From: Halomonas dongshanensis
Lineage (GTDB): Bacteria > Pseudomonadota > Gammaproteobacteria > Pseudomonadales > Halomonadaceae
DNA length: 64,000 nt
Assembly (NCBI RefSeq): GCF_024790395.1
Contig: NZ_JAJISC010000003.1
Location: 1 to 64,000 of the forward strand
Reading direction: 5' to 3'
Shown here piece by piece: positions 27,078 through 36,713 of the stretch. Numbering within the stretch: the first letter of the stretch is position 1; each line of letters starts with the position of its first letter. A program made the translations under genes and the position numbers. The notes beneath the pieces were generated by a model, which was not told the origin of the DNA, did no database searches, and worked only from the letters and a program-made list of their open reading frames with translations.

Positions 27078-28922
27078 ATGCCCGAGTATCGTTCCCGTAC
27101 TACCACCGCTGGCCGCAACATGGCGGGCGCTCGCGCGCTGTGGCGCGCCACTGGCATGAAGGATGACGATTTTCATAAACCGATCATCGCCGTCGCCAAC
27201 TCCTTCACTCAGTTCGTGCCCGGGCACGTACACCTGAAGGACATGGGCCAACTCGTGGCACGCGAGATCGAAAAGGCGGGTGGTGTGGCCAAGGAGTTCA
27301 ACACCATCGCCGTGGACGACGGTATCGCCATGGGTCACGATGGTATGCTCTACTCGCTGCCGAGCCGCGACATCATCGCCGATAGCGTCGAGTACATGTG
27401 CAACGCCCACTGCGCCGACGCCCTGGTGTGCATTTCTAACTGCGACAAGATCACCCCCGGAATGCTGATGGCCGCCATGCGCCTCAATATTCCGGTCATT
27501 TTCGTTTCCGGTGGCCCCATGGAAGCGGGTAAGACCAAGCTTCTGGATCACGGCCTCGATCTGGTCGATGCCATGGTCATGGCCGCCGACGATAGCGTCG
27601 ACGATGAAACGCTGGCCGAAGTCGAGCGTAGCGCTTGCCCCACCTGCGGCAGCTGCTCGGGCATGTTCACCGCTAACTCGATGAACTGTCTGACCGAAGC
27701 GCTGGGGCTAGCCCTGCCGGGCAACGGCACGACGCTTGCCACCCACGCCGATCGTCGTCGTTTGTTCGAAACCGCCGGGCACCGTATCGTCGAGTTGGCC
27801 AAGCGTTACTACGAAGGCGAAGAGGCGCATCTCTTGCCGCGCGCCATTGGCTCCAAGGCGGCGTTCAAAAATGCCATGACCCTGGATATCGCCATGGGCG
27901 GCTCTACCAACACCATCTTGCACCTGCTAGCAGCGGCGCAAGAAGGCGAAGTCGACTTCACCATGGCCGACATTGACCGCCTCTCTCGCGAAGTGCCGCA
28001 GCTGTGTAAGGTGGCGCCCAATACCCAGAAGTATCACATCGAAGACGTTCACCGCGCCGGTGGCATCATGGCGATCCTGGGTGAACTCGATCGCGCAGGC
28101 GTGCTGGATACCTCTGTGCCTACGGTTTACGGCGATAGCCTGGCCGCAGCACTCGAGGAGTGGGACATCATGCGCTCACCCAGCCCTGAGGTCGTCGAGT
28201 TCTTCAAGGCGGGGCCGGGCGGTGTGCCGACACAAACCGCGTTCTCGCAAAGCGCGCGCTGGCCGAGCCTGGATGGTGACCGCGCTACCGGCTGTATTCG
28301 CGATCTCGAACATGCGTTCTCCCGCGAAGGCGGCTTGGCCGTGCTGTTCGGTAATATCGCGCTCGAAGGCTGTGTGGTGAAAACCGCAGGGGTCGATGAC
28401 TCCATTCTGGTCTTCGAAGGTCGTGCTCACGTCGTCGAGTCGCAAGATCAGGCGGTTGCAGATATTTTGGTCGGCAAGGTGAGCGAGGGCGACGTCGTTG
28501 TCATCCGCTACGAAGGCCCGAAGGGCGGCCCCGGTATGCAGGAGATGCTCTACCCCACCTCCTACCTCAAGTCCAAGGGGCTGGGTAAGGCGTGTGCGCT
28601 ACTCACCGATGGGCGTTTTTCCGGTGGCACTTCTGGGCTCTCTATTGGCCACGTATCGCCGGAAGCGGCGGCAGGCGGCGCTATCGGGCTTGTCGAGCAG
28701 GGCGATACCATCCTGATCGACATTCCCAACCGCGCGATCAACGTTCAGCTCACCGATGCCGAGCTTGCCGCCCGCCGCGAGGCGATGGACGCCAAGGGTA
28801 AAGAGGGCTGGAAACCGGCAGCGCCCCGCCCGCGCAAGGTAACGCCTGCGCTCAAGGCCTATGCGCTACTGGCCACCTCCGCCGACAAAGGGGCGGTGCG
28901 CGATCTCTCCAAGCTGGACTGA
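27078..28922 (+). CDS. ilvD: Dihydroxy-acid dehydratase
   Basis: 614 residues, usual length of the long IlvD class. It dehydrates 2,3-dihydroxy-isovalerate and -3-methylvalerate to the 2-keto acids in valine, isoleucine and pantothenate synthesis. Fe-S cysteines are in [11 protein letters not shown] and [11 protein letters not shown]; the family start [20 protein letters not shown] is intact, as is [15 protein letters not shown] near the C-terminus. AGAGGA precedes the start. Cytosolic, single gene. Confidence 0.97.
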   Translation: MPEYRSRTTTAGRNMAGARALWRATGMKDDDFHKPIIAVANSFTQFVPGHVHLKDMGQLVAREIEKAGGVAKEFNTIAVDDGIAMGHDGMLYSLPSRDIIADSVEYMCNAHCADALVCISNCDKITPGMLMAAMRLNIPVIFVSGGPMEAGKTKLLDHGLDLVDAMVMAADDSVDDETLAEVERSACPTCGSCSGMFTANSMNCLTEALGLALPGNGTTLATHADRRRLFETAGHRIVELAKRYYEGEEAHLLPRAIGSKAAFKNAMTLDIAMGGSTNTILHLLAAAQEGEVDFTMADIDRLSREVPQLCKVAPNTQKYHIEDVHRAGGIMAILGELDRAGVLDTSVPTVYGDSLAAALEEWDIMRSPSPEVVEFFKAGPGGVPTQTAFSQSARWPSLDGDRATGCIRDLEHAFSREGGLAVLFGNIALEGCVVKTAGVDDSILVFEGRAHVVESQDQAVADILVGKVSEGDVVVIRYEGPKGGPGMQEMLYPTSYLKSKGLGKACALLTDGRFSGGTSGLSIGHVSPEAAAGGAIGLVEQGDTILIDIPNRAINVQLTDAELAARREAMDAKGKEGWKPAAPRPRKVTPALKAYALLATSADKGAVRDLSKLD

Positions 28923-28988
28923 GTGCTTGGCTGAGCGTAAAGGACGCGCGATTGAACACGGATCGATCAACCAAAAGTAAGGAATGCT

Positions 28989-30038
28989 ATGAAGGCAGTC
29001 GTCAACGTAGGCCTGATCGGCTACGGTTTTGCGAGTAAAACCTTCCATGCACCCCTGATCCAGGCCACGGAAGGCCTGGCATTGACCGCCATCGTATCGA
29101 GCGATGCGGCCAACGTGCATAAGGACTTTCCCGATATCGACGTCGAGGCCGACGCCAACGCGCTCTTCGCGCGCGTGGATATCGACCTCGTCGTCATCCC
29201 CACGCCCAACGATACCCACTTTGCCCTGGCCAAGGCCGCGTTGAACGCGGGCAAACACGTGGTGATCGATAAGCCTTTTACCGTCACGCTGTTCGAAGCC
29301 AAGCAGCTCAAGTCGTTGGCCGTGGCCAAAGACTGCCTGCTCTCGGTGTTTCATAACCGCCGTTGGGATAGTGACTTTCTCACCCTCAAGGCGTTGCTGG
29401 CCGAGGGTACTCTTGGGCGCATCACCGGCTTCGAGTCGCGCTTTGACCGCTTTCGCCCTGAGGTTCCCGACCGCTGGCGCGAAAACGGTATGCCGGGGAG
29501 CGGCCTTTGGTACGATTTAGGCCCGCACCTTCTCGATCAGGCCTGCGAACTTTTTGGAATGCCTACGGCGATTTTGCTGGAGCAGGGCGCACGCCGCGAC
29601 GGCGCCAAGGCGGATGATGACTTTCTCGCCCTGCTCGAATACGACGGCCTGCGCGTTACCCTGAGTGCCGGCACCTTGGTGGCCGAGCCCACGCCGCGCT
29701 ACCGCGTGCACGGCACCCAAGGCGGCTACCTGAAGTTCGGGCTAGACCCACAGGAAGCGCGGCTGAAAGCAGGCGAGACGCCCATGCCACACTGGGGCGC
29801 GGATGCCCCAGGCGAGCTATTGGTGAACGCGCAGGCGAGCCAGACGCTCGAGCGCCGTGAACACCCTACGCTACCGGGTGACTATTTGGCGTATTACCAG
29901 GGCGTGGCAAGTGCCGTGCGCCTTGGTGAGCCGCTACCGGTGAGCGTGGACGATGCCCTGCGCTGCATGACGCTCTTGGAAGCGGGGCTTGATAGCTACC
30001 GCCAGCGCCGCTGGATCGCGCTCAAGCTCAATCCGTAA
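28989..30038 (+). CDS. Gfo/Idh/MocA oxidoreductase, YdgJ-like
   Basis: 349 residues. The Rossmann motif GLIGYGFASKTFHAPLI at the N-terminus and the EKP-like VVIDKPFTVT block are typical of Gfo/Idh/MocA dehydrogenases. Close agreement with E. coli YdgJ is seen through SVFHNRRWDSDFLTLK, ESRFDRFRPEVPDRWRE and YLKFGLDPQEARL. It probably oxidises or reduces a sugar or cyclitol with NAD(P); the substrate is not known. It follows ilvD by 66 bp but is functionally unrelated. Confidence 0.9.
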   Translation: MKAVVNVGLIGYGFASKTFHAPLIQATEGLALTAIVSSDAANVHKDFPDIDVEADANALFARVDIDLVVIPTPNDTHFALAKAALNAGKHVVIDKPFTVTLFEAKQLKSLAVAKDCLLSVFHNRRWDSDFLTLKALLAEGTLGRITGFESRFDRFRPEVPDRWRENGMPGSGLWYDLGPHLLDQACELFGMPTAILLEQGARRDGAKADDDFLALLEYDGLRVTLSAGTLVAEPTPRYRVHGTQGGYLKFGLDPQEARLKAGETPMPHWGADAPGELLVNAQASQTLERREHPTLPGDYLAYYQGVASAVRLGEPLPVSVDDALRCMTLLEAGLDSYRQRRWIALKLNP

Positions 30039-30073
30039 GGGGCTTGAGGCCCCAACATGCTTCTCTAAACGCT

Positions 30074-30109
30074 GACGCCTCGGGCTGCTCAATCACAGCT
30101 CGAGGCGTC
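30074..30109. terminator. Hairpin between the YdgJ-like gene and nudE
   Basis: GACGCCTCGGGCTG pairs with CAGCTCGAGGCGTC over 14 positions (one G-U) with an 8-base loop. There is no T run, so it may act as a bidirectional barrier or Rho-assisted terminator. Confidence 0.6.
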
Positions 30110-30147
30110 TGGCGTCTTATCCTAGATTTAATATGACGTGCTCTTTG

Positions 30148-30175
30148 ATTAATTAGGTCAGATTAATTAGAGCAG
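30148..30175 (-). repeat. Tandem 14-bp duplication of the nudE stop-codon region
   Basis: On the plus strand ATTAATTAGGTCAG is followed by ATTAATTAGAGCAG (12 of 14 identical). The second copy contains the nudE TAA stop, so the gene's tail has been copied into the 3' spacer. Confidence 0.8.
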
Positions 30176-30781
30176 ATCCGGCATCTGCTGGCGCCGCTCT
30201 TCGCGCAGGCGATCGCGGGCGATGAAAAGCGCAGCGATAGCGCGCGCTTCGTGGAAGTCCTCGCGCAGCAGCAGTGACGGCAACGACTCCAACGGATGCG
30301 TTTCGACGATCAACGGTTCGGGCTCATCGCCCGGCAGACGCTGAGGGTAGAGGTCGGTGGCCAGCACCACCTGCATGCGATGATGCATGTAGTTGGGCGC
30401 CATGGAGAGCTCTGCCAGCGGCTCGATGCGGTGCGCGCCGAAGCCGCACTCTTCCATTAGTTCGCGGTTGCCCGCGGTGATCAAATCTTCGCCTGGATCG
30501 ATCAGCCCCTTGGGCAGGGTCAACACGTAGTCCTCGAAGCCTGCGGCGTATTCGCGAATCAGCAGCACGTGATCTGGATCGGGCATGGCGACGATCATCA
30601 CCGCGCCATTGCCGCTTCCGCTCAGCCGCTCGAAGACCCGCTCCGCGCCGTTGGCAAAACGCAGCGACAATGATTCGACGTGAAAGAGGCGGCTACGGGC
30701 AACACTCTCGCGCGCCAGAATGCGCGGTTTTTGCGGGTAGCCGGATGTCGGTTCTCCCGCGGATGCATCATGTTGGGACAT
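30167..30781 (-). CDS. nudE: NudE, ADP-compound Nudix hydrolase
   Basis: 204 residues. The Nudix box is complete: GLIDPGEDLITAGNREL followed by MEECGF. The flanking EYAAGFEDYVLTLPKG and MAPNYMHHRMQVVLA match NudE, which hydrolyses NADH, ADP-ribose and Ap3A. Divergent from yrfG, the same neighbourhood as in E. coli (nudE-yrfF-yrfG-hslR-hslO) but without yrfF/igaA. Cytosolic. Confidence 0.93.
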   Translation of the reverse strand: MSQHDASAGEPTSGYPQKPRILARESVARSRLFHVESLSLRFANGAERVFERLSGSGNGAVMIVAMPDPDHVLLIREYAAGFEDYVLTLPKGLIDPGEDLITAGNRELMEECGFGAHRIEPLAELSMAPNYMHHRMQVVLATDLYPQRLPGDEPEPLIVETHPLESLPSLLLREDFHEARAIAALFIARDRLREERRQQMPDLL

Positions 30782-30827
30782 CGTGCCTCCGTGGCTGCGA
30801 AAAAGGGGTTGAGCTACAATAGCACGC

Positions 30828-30864
30828 CTACTCTTTAACTCTACTCTTCAACATCACTCTTCAA
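30828..30864 (+). repeat. Triple degenerate repeat (ACTCTTYAA) upstream of yrfG
   Basis: CTACTCTTTAA, CTCTACTCTTCAA and CATCACTCTTCAA lie in tandem, 11-13 bp each, 14 bases before the yrfG start. Confidence 0.7.
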
Positions 30865-30878
30865 GCACTGGAACGGCG

Positions 30879-31568
30879 ATGATCGATTGGCGTGACATAG
30901 ACACCGTACTGCTGGACATGGATGGAACGCTGCTGGATCTGCACTTCGACAGCCATTTTTGGCTCGAGCACCTGCCCCGGCGCTATCGCGAACTCCACCA
31001 GTTGGACGAGGCCTCTCAAGAGGCGCTGCGCGAGCGCATCGTCGGTGAAGCGGGCACGCTCAACTGGTACAGCCTAAGCTACTGGAGCCGCGAGCTCGAC
31101 GTCGATGTGGTCGCCTTAAAGCGAGAAGTGCAGCACTTGATTGGCCTGCGCGGCGACGCGCTAGACTTTCTCACTTGGCTCAAGGCGTCGCACCCCAGAG
31201 TGGTGCTGGCGACCAACGCCGATCGCGCAAGCCTGGCGCTCAAATTGCCGCTCACAGGCCTTGAAAACTACCTCGATGCCATCATCTCATCAGAAGACGT
31301 GGGGGCAGCCAAAGAGGAGCAGGCGTTCTGGATGGCGCTTCAAGCGCGCGAACCCTTCGACCCAGCGCGTACGCTATTCATTGACGATAACCCGCAGGTG
31401 CTCGAAAGCGCGCGCGAGTTCGGCATCAAGCATCTCCTTGGCATCCGTAAACCCGACAGCCAGCGGCCGGAGAAGGAGCTCCAAGCCTTCATCGCTCTCG
31501 ACCGCTTTGCCCAGTTGCTGCCCCAGGACCTGCCCGCCTCACACGCGCTTTCCGAACCAAAGGAGTAA
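30879..31568 (+). CDS. yrfG: GMP/IMP nucleotidase YrfG (HAD family)
   Basis: 229 residues of the HAD superfamily. Motif I is DMDGTLLDLHFD, motif II the VLATNADR Thr, and motif III/IV the late FIDDNPQVLESAREFG. The E. coli homologue dephosphorylates GMP and IMP. It is followed 3 bases later by hslR, so they share a transcript, the same order as in enterics. Confidence 0.92.
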   Translation: MIDWRDIDTVLLDMDGTLLDLHFDSHFWLEHLPRRYRELHQLDEASQEALRERIVGEAGTLNWYSLSYWSRELDVDVVALKREVQHLIGLRGDALDFLTWLKASHPRVVLATNADRASLALKLPLTGLENYLDAIISSEDVGAAKEEQAFWMALQAREPFDPARTLFIDDNPQVLESAREFGIKHLLGIRKPDSQRPEKELQAFIALDRFAQLLPQDLPASHALSEPKE

Positions 31569-31571
31569 GGC

Positions 31572-31973
31572 ATGAGTGATAGCGATCGCCAGGACGTTCG
31601 CCTGGATAAATGGCTCTGGGCCGCGCGCTTTTTCAAGACCCGTGCGCTGGCCAAGAAGGCCATCGAGGGCGGTAAGGTGCATTACGATGGCGCCCGAGTG
31701 AAGACCAGCAAGAGCGTCGAGATGGGCGCGCTCATCCGGGTGCCACAGGGCTGGGACGTTTTCGAGGTGGAGGTCACCGGGCTTTCCGACCAGCGCCGTG
31801 GCGCCCCCGAAGCGCGCAAGCTCTACGCCGAGACCTCGGAGAGCGCTCAGCGCCGCGAGCGTGAGGCCGAAGCGCGGCGCTTAACCAATGAAGTAATGCA
31901 GCACCCGCTCAAACGCCCCGACAAAAAGCAGCGCCGCGACATCCAGCGTTTCCAGCGCCACCAGGGCGAATAG
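31572..31973 (+). CDS. hslR: Heat-shock protein 15, ribosome-associated (Hsp15)
   Basis: 133 residues, basic. An S4 RNA-binding domain fills the first ~70 residues ([21 protein letters not shown]), with a charged C-terminal tail. Hsp15 recycles 50S subunits carrying peptidyl-tRNA after heat stress. It lies between yrfG and hslO, as in E. coli. Confidence 0.94.
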   Translation: MSDSDRQDVRLDKWLWAARFFKTRALAKKAIEGGKVHYDGARVKTSKSVEMGALIRVPQGWDVFEVEVTGLSDQRRGAPEARKLYAETSESAQRREREAEARRLTNEVMQHPLKRPDKKQRRDIQRFQRHQGE

Positions 31974-32038
31974 AGCCATTTAGAGCGCGCGCTTTTCTAC
32001 TACCCGTGACACCCCTCTATTTCATACGGTATTCCACC

Positions 32039-32944
32039 ATGTCCCATACAACGCCTCGGCCTGCTTCGCACGCCGATCAGATTCAGCGCTTTCTCTTCGA
32101 CCAGACCAACGTGCGCGGCGAGATCGTCACCCTCGAAGCCGCCTACCGCGAAGTGCTCGACCGTCACGCCTATCCCGAGGCGATCAACCGCTTGCTCGGG
32201 GAGCTGTTGGCGGCCGTTGCCCTGCTCACCGACACCGTCAAGCTCGACGGCACCTTGAGCATCGAGGTGCGCGGTCAGGGCATGCTGTCGCTGTTGATGG
32301 CGGAATCCAACCCAGGTGGCGAGCTGCGCGCGATTGCACGCATCGCCGAAGACGCAGCGCTGCCCGATGTCGCCGCCGATTTTCGTAGCCTAGTGGGCGA
32401 GGGGCAGATCGTGATTACCCTCGACCCGCGCGAGGGGTATCGCTACCAAGGCATCGTGGCGCTGGATCACGCTACACTAAGCGGCTGCCTGGAAGCCTAC
32501 TTTGGGCAATCCGAGCAGCTGCCTACAAGGCTCTGGCTGGCCGCCGATGGTGCCCGCGCCGGGGGCCTGCTGCTGCAGCGCCTGCCCCATGAGGCGCAAA
32601 ATCAAGACATCGACGCCTGGGAGCGTAGCGTCCACCTTGCTGAAACCCTCAAGGACGATGAGCTGCTTGGCCTCGATCAGCGCGAAGTGCTTTACCGCCT
32701 CTACCACGAAGAGACGGTGCGCGTTTTCGAGCCCAAAACGCTGCGCTTTGGATGCACCTGTTCGCGGGAGCGCATGGCGGGGGCGTTGATCACTCTCGGC
32801 GCCGAAGAGCTGCGCGAAATTCTGGCCGAACAGGGCAGCATCGAGACCCAATGCCACTTTTGCCACACGAAATATCACTACAGCGCGGCCGAAATCGAAA
32901 ATTTATTGGTCGACCCTAGCGCTCCCGCGCCGACCATTCACTGA
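32039..32944 (+). CDS. hslO: Redox-activated chaperone Hsp33
   Basis: 301 residues with the start at [10 protein letters not shown]; an 11-codon longer GTG frame lacks a ribosome site. The C-terminal zinc switch CTCS...CHFC (CxC + CxxC) is intact in [10 protein letters not shown] and [10 protein letters not shown]. Oxidation of these cysteines turns on holdase activity. It closes the yrfG-hslR-hslO group and is followed by terminator-like hairpins before pckA. Confidence 0.95.
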   Translation: MSHTTPRPASHADQIQRFLFDQTNVRGEIVTLEAAYREVLDRHAYPEAINRLLGELLAAVALLTDTVKLDGTLSIEVRGQGMLSLLMAESNPGGELRAIARIAEDAALPDVAADFRSLVGEGQIVITLDPREGYRYQGIVALDHATLSGCLEAYFGQSEQLPTRLWLAADGARAGGLLLQRLPHEAQNQDIDAWERSVHLAETLKDDELLGLDQREVLYRLYHEETVRVFEPKTLRFGCTCSRERMAGALITLGAEELREILAEQGSIETQCHFCHTKYHYSAAEIENLLVDPSAPAPTIH

Positions 32945-33063
32945 TTGTGTAGTCACTTGCAATCAAGGTGCGTAATGGTTGTATGACGAACGAAGCTTGC
33001 CATAGCAACGCTCTAGCGACGAAAGGCTAGCGACTGTTTGAAAAGTTACCGCACTGCAGCAAG

Positions 33064-33103
33064 AAAAAAGCCCTAATTGTAGTAGTTTAACTACAAAAAG
33101 GGC
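33064..33103 (-). terminator. Composite hairpin with T run on the minus strand, hslO-pckA spacer
   Basis: GCCCT (33070) pairs with AGGGC (33099) around an inner TGTAGT/ACTACA stem. On the minus strand it ends in TTTTTT, a textbook terminator facing hslO, although no minus-strand gene is annotated upstream of it. Confidence 0.6.
33081..33095 (+). promoter_or_regulatory. HexR-like operator upstream of pckA
   Basis: AGTAGTTTAACTACA fits 14 of 15 positions of the HexR consensus TGTARTWWWAYTACA and contains the perfect 13-bp dyad GTAGTT-T-AACTAC. HexR controls central carbon genes, with pckA among known gammaproteobacterial targets. The site is 163 bases upstream of the ATG, a position more consistent with activation. 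It coincides with the hairpin above, so the dyad may serve as RNA structure instead. Confidence 0.45.
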
Positions 33104-33108
33104 GCGCT

Positions 33109-33138
33109 AAGCCCCCGTTTTACGGGGGCTTTCTTTTT
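33109..33138 (+). terminator. Rho-independent terminator upstream of pckA
   Basis: Perfect 9-bp stem AAGCCCCCG/CGGGGGCTT with a TTTTA loop and TCTTTTT tail. It ends transcripts from hslO, so the pckA promoter should lie between 33139 and 33257. Confidence 0.88.
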
Positions 33139-33257
33139 GCCATAATCCGTTTCGACTTCACACGCCCAGCCAGTTTGGTGCCGCTGGGATGCCTTTTTAT
33201 GCTGGCGTCGATGACGCCCGGTAACGCGAGAATCGGCCGCTCGGCCTAGGAATCGAC

Positions 33258-34814
33258 ATGACCACGACTCAAGCCGCTCCCCAGATCCACGTCAACCTAA
33301 GTACCGCCGAACTGATCGAGCGCGCCGTGGCGCGGGGGGAGGGCCGCCTCTCCGCAGATGGCGCACTAGTAGTGAACACCGGTGTGCGTACGGGCCGCTC
33401 GCCCAAGGATCGTTTCATCGTCGATGAGCCTTCGACGCGTGACAGCATCGACTGGGGCAGCGTCAACCGCCCCTTCAGCGCCGAGAAATTCGAGGCGCTG
33501 TGGAACCGGGTCGAAGACCACCTGCAGTCGCGTGAGCACTTCGTGGCCGAGCTGCACGTGGGCAGCGACACCACTCACTATCTGCCCGTGCGTATCAACA
33601 CCGAAACCGCTTGGCAAAACCTTTTTGGTCGTACCATGTTCGTGCGCCCTCAGGCGTACAATCCGGCGGGCAAAGAGGCCTGGACGATTCTCAACGCCGC
33701 AGGCTTCACCTGCGACCCCGAGCGCGATGGCACCAACTCCGACGGCACCGTCATCATCAACTTCGCCGCCAAGAAAGTGCTGATTGCCGGTATGCGCTAC
33801 GCCGGTGAGATGAAAAAGGCGATGTTCTCGGTGCAGAACTTCCTCCTGCCCGCCGCTGATGTGCTGCCCATGCACTGCTCCGCTAACGTCGGCGAAGATG
33901 GCGAAACCTGCCTTTTCTTCGGTCTATCTGGCACCGGTAAGACCACGCTCTCTGCTGACCCTGCGCGCTTTTTGATCGGTGACGACGAGCATGCCTGGGG
34001 CGAAGGCATCGTTTTCAACATGGAAGGTGGCTGCTACGCCAAGTGCATCGACCTCTCCGAGAAGAACGAACCGGTGATCTGGAACGCCATTCGCTTTGGT
34101 ACCGTGCTAGAGAACGTGGTGCTGGACGACCGTCGCGAGCCCGACTACGCCGACGATAGCCTGACCCAGAACTCGCGCGCGGCTTACCCGCTGGAGCACG
34201 TCGAAAAACGCGTTGCCGAAAACCTGGCCGGTGAGCCTAACGCCATCGTCTTTTTGACCTGCGACATGTCGGGCGTGCTGCCGCCGGTATCGGTACTTAG
34301 CAAAGAGGCGGCGGCTTACCACTTCCTCTCAGGCTACACCGCCAAGGTCGGCTCCACCGAGATGGGCTCTTCCGAAGGCCTGGCCGCTACGTTCTCCACC
34401 TGCTTCGGCGCGCCGTTCTTCCCGCGCCCGGCGCGTGAGTACGCCGATCTTCTGATCAAGCGCGTCGAGCAAAAAGACGCCCAGGTCTACTTGGTCAACA
34501 CCGGCTGGACCGGCGGTGCTTACGGCGAGGGCGGTGCCCGCTTCTCGATTCCGACGACCCGCGCCATCATCAGCGCGATCCAGTCGGGCGTGCTGCGCGA
34601 TGTCGAGACCAAGCACATCGATGGGCTCAACCTCTCCGTGCCGGTGGCCGTGCCGGGTGTCGATTCGAGCCTGCTCGACCCGCGCGATACCTGGCAGGAC
34701 CGCGCCGCCTACGATCGTCACTTGGCCGAGCTCGCCGCCAAGTTCGTCGATAACTTCAAGAAGTTCGAGGGTGTCAGCGACGCCATCGTCAAGGCAGGCC
34801 CTCAGCTGGTTTGA
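33258..34814 (+). CDS. pckA: Phosphoenolpyruvate carboxykinase (ATP)
   Basis: 518 residues, the ATP-dependent bacterial type. It converts oxaloacetate and ATP to PEP, the entry to gluconeogenesis. Visible: [16 protein letters not shown] (substrate loop), the kinase P-loop [15 protein letters not shown] (~220), metal site [10 protein letters not shown] and the adenine-binding [12 protein letters not shown]. Together with aceA in the same window it serves growth on acetate or other C2/C4 substrates. A putative HexR site lies upstream. Confidence 0.97.
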   Translation: MTTTQAAPQIHVNLSTAELIERAVARGEGRLSADGALVVNTGVRTGRSPKDRFIVDEPSTRDSIDWGSVNRPFSAEKFEALWNRVEDHLQSREHFVAELHVGSDTTHYLPVRINTETAWQNLFGRTMFVRPQAYNPAGKEAWTILNAAGFTCDPERDGTNSDGTVIINFAAKKVLIAGMRYAGEMKKAMFSVQNFLLPAADVLPMHCSANVGEDGETCLFFGLSGTGKTTLSADPARFLIGDDEHAWGEGIVFNMEGGCYAKCIDLSEKNEPVIWNAIRFGTVLENVVLDDRREPDYADDSLTQNSRAAYPLEHVEKRVAENLAGEPNAIVFLTCDMSGVLPPVSVLSKEAAAYHFLSGYTAKVGSTEMGSSEGLAATFSTCFGAPFFPRPAREYADLLIKRVEQKDAQVYLVNTGWTGGAYGEGGARFSIPTTRAIISAIQSGVLRDVETKHIDGLNLSVPVAVPGVDSSLLDPRDTWQDRAAYDRHLAELAAKFVDNFKKFEGVSDAIVKAGPQLV

Positions 34815-34837
34815 TTCTGCTGCGTGGCATCTTGATG

Positions 34838-34863
34838 TGACGTGCTTGTATGACGTGCTTGTG
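34838..34863 (+). repeat. Tandem 13-bp duplication after pckA
   Basis: TGACGTGCTTGTA is followed by TGACGTGCTTGTG, 12 of 13 identical, 23 bases after the pckA stop. Confidence 0.85.
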
Positions 34864-34869
34864 TAGTAC

Positions 34870-34898
34870 AACGCCTCGGCCAACGCCGGGGCGTTTTG
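34870..34898 (+). terminator. Terminator after pckA
   Basis: AACGCCTCGGC pairs with GCCGGGGCGTT (11 positions, one G-U) across CAAC and is followed by TTTGCTT. Confidence 0.75.
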
Positions 34899-35030
34899 CT
34901 TGGGCGATGACGCCGCCGTGTGACTATGTGAGGCGTAAACGTCGCCGCCGTCTAGGTGCTTGCGCTATACTCGCCTCCCTTTTTCTCGATGACGCTTCAT
35001 CGAAGATCGATCAGCCAGCCGGAGAAGACG

Positions 35031-36062
35031 ATGTACACCTTGGCGCGTTCACTGCTGTTTCGCCTGGACCCTGAAACTTCCCACGGGCTGGCGCTCAAGG
35101 GGCTCGATCTTTTGCATCGCACGGGCGGGGCGGGGCGGCTCTATGGCCCGAAGGTGAGCGACCCGGTTGAACTCATGGGGCTGCGTTTTCAAAACCGTGT
35201 GGGCCTGGCTGCCGGTCTCGACAAGAACGCCGATCACCTCGATGCGCTAGGGGCGCTCGGCTTTGCCTTCGTCGAAGTGGGCACGGTGACGCCGCTGGCG
35301 CAGCCCGGCAATCCCAAGCCGCGACTCTTTCGCTTGGCCGAGCATGGCGCCATCATCAACCGCTTTGGTTTCAACAATGCAGGGGTGGCGCATCTGGTCG
35401 AGCGGGTGAGGGCGCGCCACTACCAAGGCATCGTGGGCATCAACATTGGCAAGAACCTGACCACGCCGGTCGAGCGCGCCCTCGACGACTACCTGACCTG
35501 CCTCGAGGCGGTACATGGCTGCGCCGACTACGTGACGGTCAACGTTTCGTCGCCCAATACGCCAGGGCTACGTACGCTACAGTTCGGCGAACAGCTGGAT
35601 GCGCTGCTTGCCCCCATTCGCGAGCGCGCCACTGCCTTGGATGATGCCGCCGGACGCCGCGTGCCGCTACTGATCAAAATTGCCCCGGATATGGACGCCG
35701 ATGAAGTCGCGCTGATGGCTCAGAGCATCGAGCGAAATCGCTTGGACGGCGTGATCGCCACCAACACCACGGTGGCGCGGGAAAGCGTAGCCGGTCACCC
35801 GCATGCCGATGAGGCAGGCGGGCTGTCGGGCCGTCCGGTCTTCGCTGCCTCGAACGCGGTGATTCGTGGGCTGCGCGAGCACCTGCCGACGCTTCCGATC
35901 ATCGGCGTGGGCGGCATCGATAGTGGGGAAGCCGCGCAGGCCAAGATCAAAGCCGGGGCCGATTTAGTGCAGCTCTACTCGGGGCTGATCTACCGTGGCC
36001 CTGCGCTAGTGGGCGAGTGCGCTCGGGCGCTGAAAGATGGATGTAAGCAAACCGAGCGCTAA
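35031..36062 (+). CDS. pyrD: Dihydroorotate dehydrogenase (quinone), class 2
   Basis: 343 residues with the start at MYTLARSLLF, preceded by GGAGAAG; the longer frame upstream is not supported. The N-terminal ~40 residues are the class 2 membrane-binding helices, followed by the FMN barrel: GLAAGLDKNADHLDALG, NRFGFNNAG, and VNVSSPNTPGLR with the catalytic Ser. It oxidises dihydroorotate to orotate with quinone in pyrimidine synthesis. Single gene between two hairpins. Confidence 0.96.
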   Translation: MYTLARSLLFRLDPETSHGLALKGLDLLHRTGGAGRLYGPKVSDPVELMGLRFQNRVGLAAGLDKNADHLDALGALGFAFVEVGTVTPLAQPGNPKPRLFRLAEHGAIINRFGFNNAGVAHLVERVRARHYQGIVGINIGKNLTTPVERALDDYLTCLEAVHGCADYVTVNVSSPNTPGLRTLQFGEQLDALLAPIRERATALDDAAGRRVPLLIKIAPDMDADEVALMAQSIERNRLDGVIATNTTVARESVAGHPHADEAGGLSGRPVFAASNAVIRGLREHLPTLPIIGVGGIDSGEAAQAKIKAGADLVQLYSGLIYRGPALVGECARALKDGCKQTER

Positions 36063-36082
36063 GACGCTGAGGACTGAATACG

Positions 36083-36110
36083 AAAAAGCCCGCGCGCAGC
36101 GGGCTTGATG
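36083..36110. terminator. Terminator shared by pyrD and rmf
   Basis: AAGCCCGC/GCGGGCTT stem with a 5-base loop. The T run (TTTTT) is on the minus strand, so it mainly ends rmf; pyrD reads into it from the other side. A second small stem GACGCC-AGT-GGCGTC follows at 36115-36129. Confidence 0.75.
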
Positions 36111-36163
36111 GTACGACGCCAGTGGCGTCGGTAAAAATGAAACGCTACCCGATGAAGGGGCGG

Positions 36164-36370
36164 CTAAAGGACCATGGGATTTTTATGGATGCCCGAGACG
36201 CCGATCATGCCGTCCCATTGGTCGCCGCGCCCTTCGCGCCAACCGCTCATCCAGTATTCGCGTAAATTGATGTCGTGGCTAGGACAGTCGTCACGGGAGC
36301 GACCCGTAACACCGGCTTTATAGCCGTGTACATAAGCCCGCTGGAAGCGATCACGTTTCTGTCGTTTCAT
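36164..36370 (-). CDS. rmf: Ribosome modulation factor
   Basis: 68 residues, very basic N-terminus MKRQKRDRFQRAYVHGYKAG, then GRSRDDCP and WMSGWREGRGDQ. This is the RMF pattern that pairs 70S ribosomes into inactive 100S dimers in stationary phase. The protein is about 13 residues longer at the C-terminus than the E. coli protein. It is divergent from rlmL across a 343-bp spacer. Confidence 0.93.
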   Translation of the reverse strand: MKRQKRDRFQRAYVHGYKAGVTGRSRDDCPSHDINLREYWMSGWREGRGDQWDGMIGVSGIHKNPMVL

Positions 36371-36713
36371 TGGCTAACCTCTTGTGTACGTTTGCGAAGT
36401 ACGAAAGCCTTTGAGTCGAAGCGAGTCACGTCGAAATAGGGTTGAGTTCAAACGAACGTGGCCGATTTCGATATGACGCCAGTGAATCGCGCATGCCTGT
36501 CATAAGCCGGGCACTCACGTGCGGAACGGACAGCAGGCGCGCTGTTTTTACCAGTAGGGTCAGAGACCCTGACAAGCAACGCATGCGTTTTCGGTAGCTA
36601 CACTTCTATTGTTAGCCCATGCTGGGGGCTGCTGTCGACCCCAAAATTGTCATCAGACGTAAACTCATTTGCAACATATAGGAATTACGCACACTTACCG
36701 TGCCAACATCGCC
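36371..36713. promoter_or_regulatory. Divergent rmf/rlmL control region with two palindromes
   Basis: No gene here. Two perfect dyads stand out: AGGGTC-AGA-GACCCT at 36556-36570 and AACGCATGCGTT at 36578-36589, 7 bases apart. The second plus its right flank (ACGCATGCGTTTTCGG) resembles a PurR box loosely. They sit about 190-220 bases upstream of rmf and 125-160 bases upstream of rlmL. No clear -35/-10 pair was identified. Confidence 0.45.

Noticed and set aside
26967..27551. 194-codon frame antisense to the start of ilvD
   Set aside because: Low-complexity His/Gly/Val translation typical of antisense frames; ilvD is certain.
36578..36593. PurR operator upstream of rmf
   Set aside because: ACGCATGCGTTTTCGG matches the PurR consensus at only about 13 of 16 positions and PurR is not assured in this group; kept only as an unnamed palindrome.
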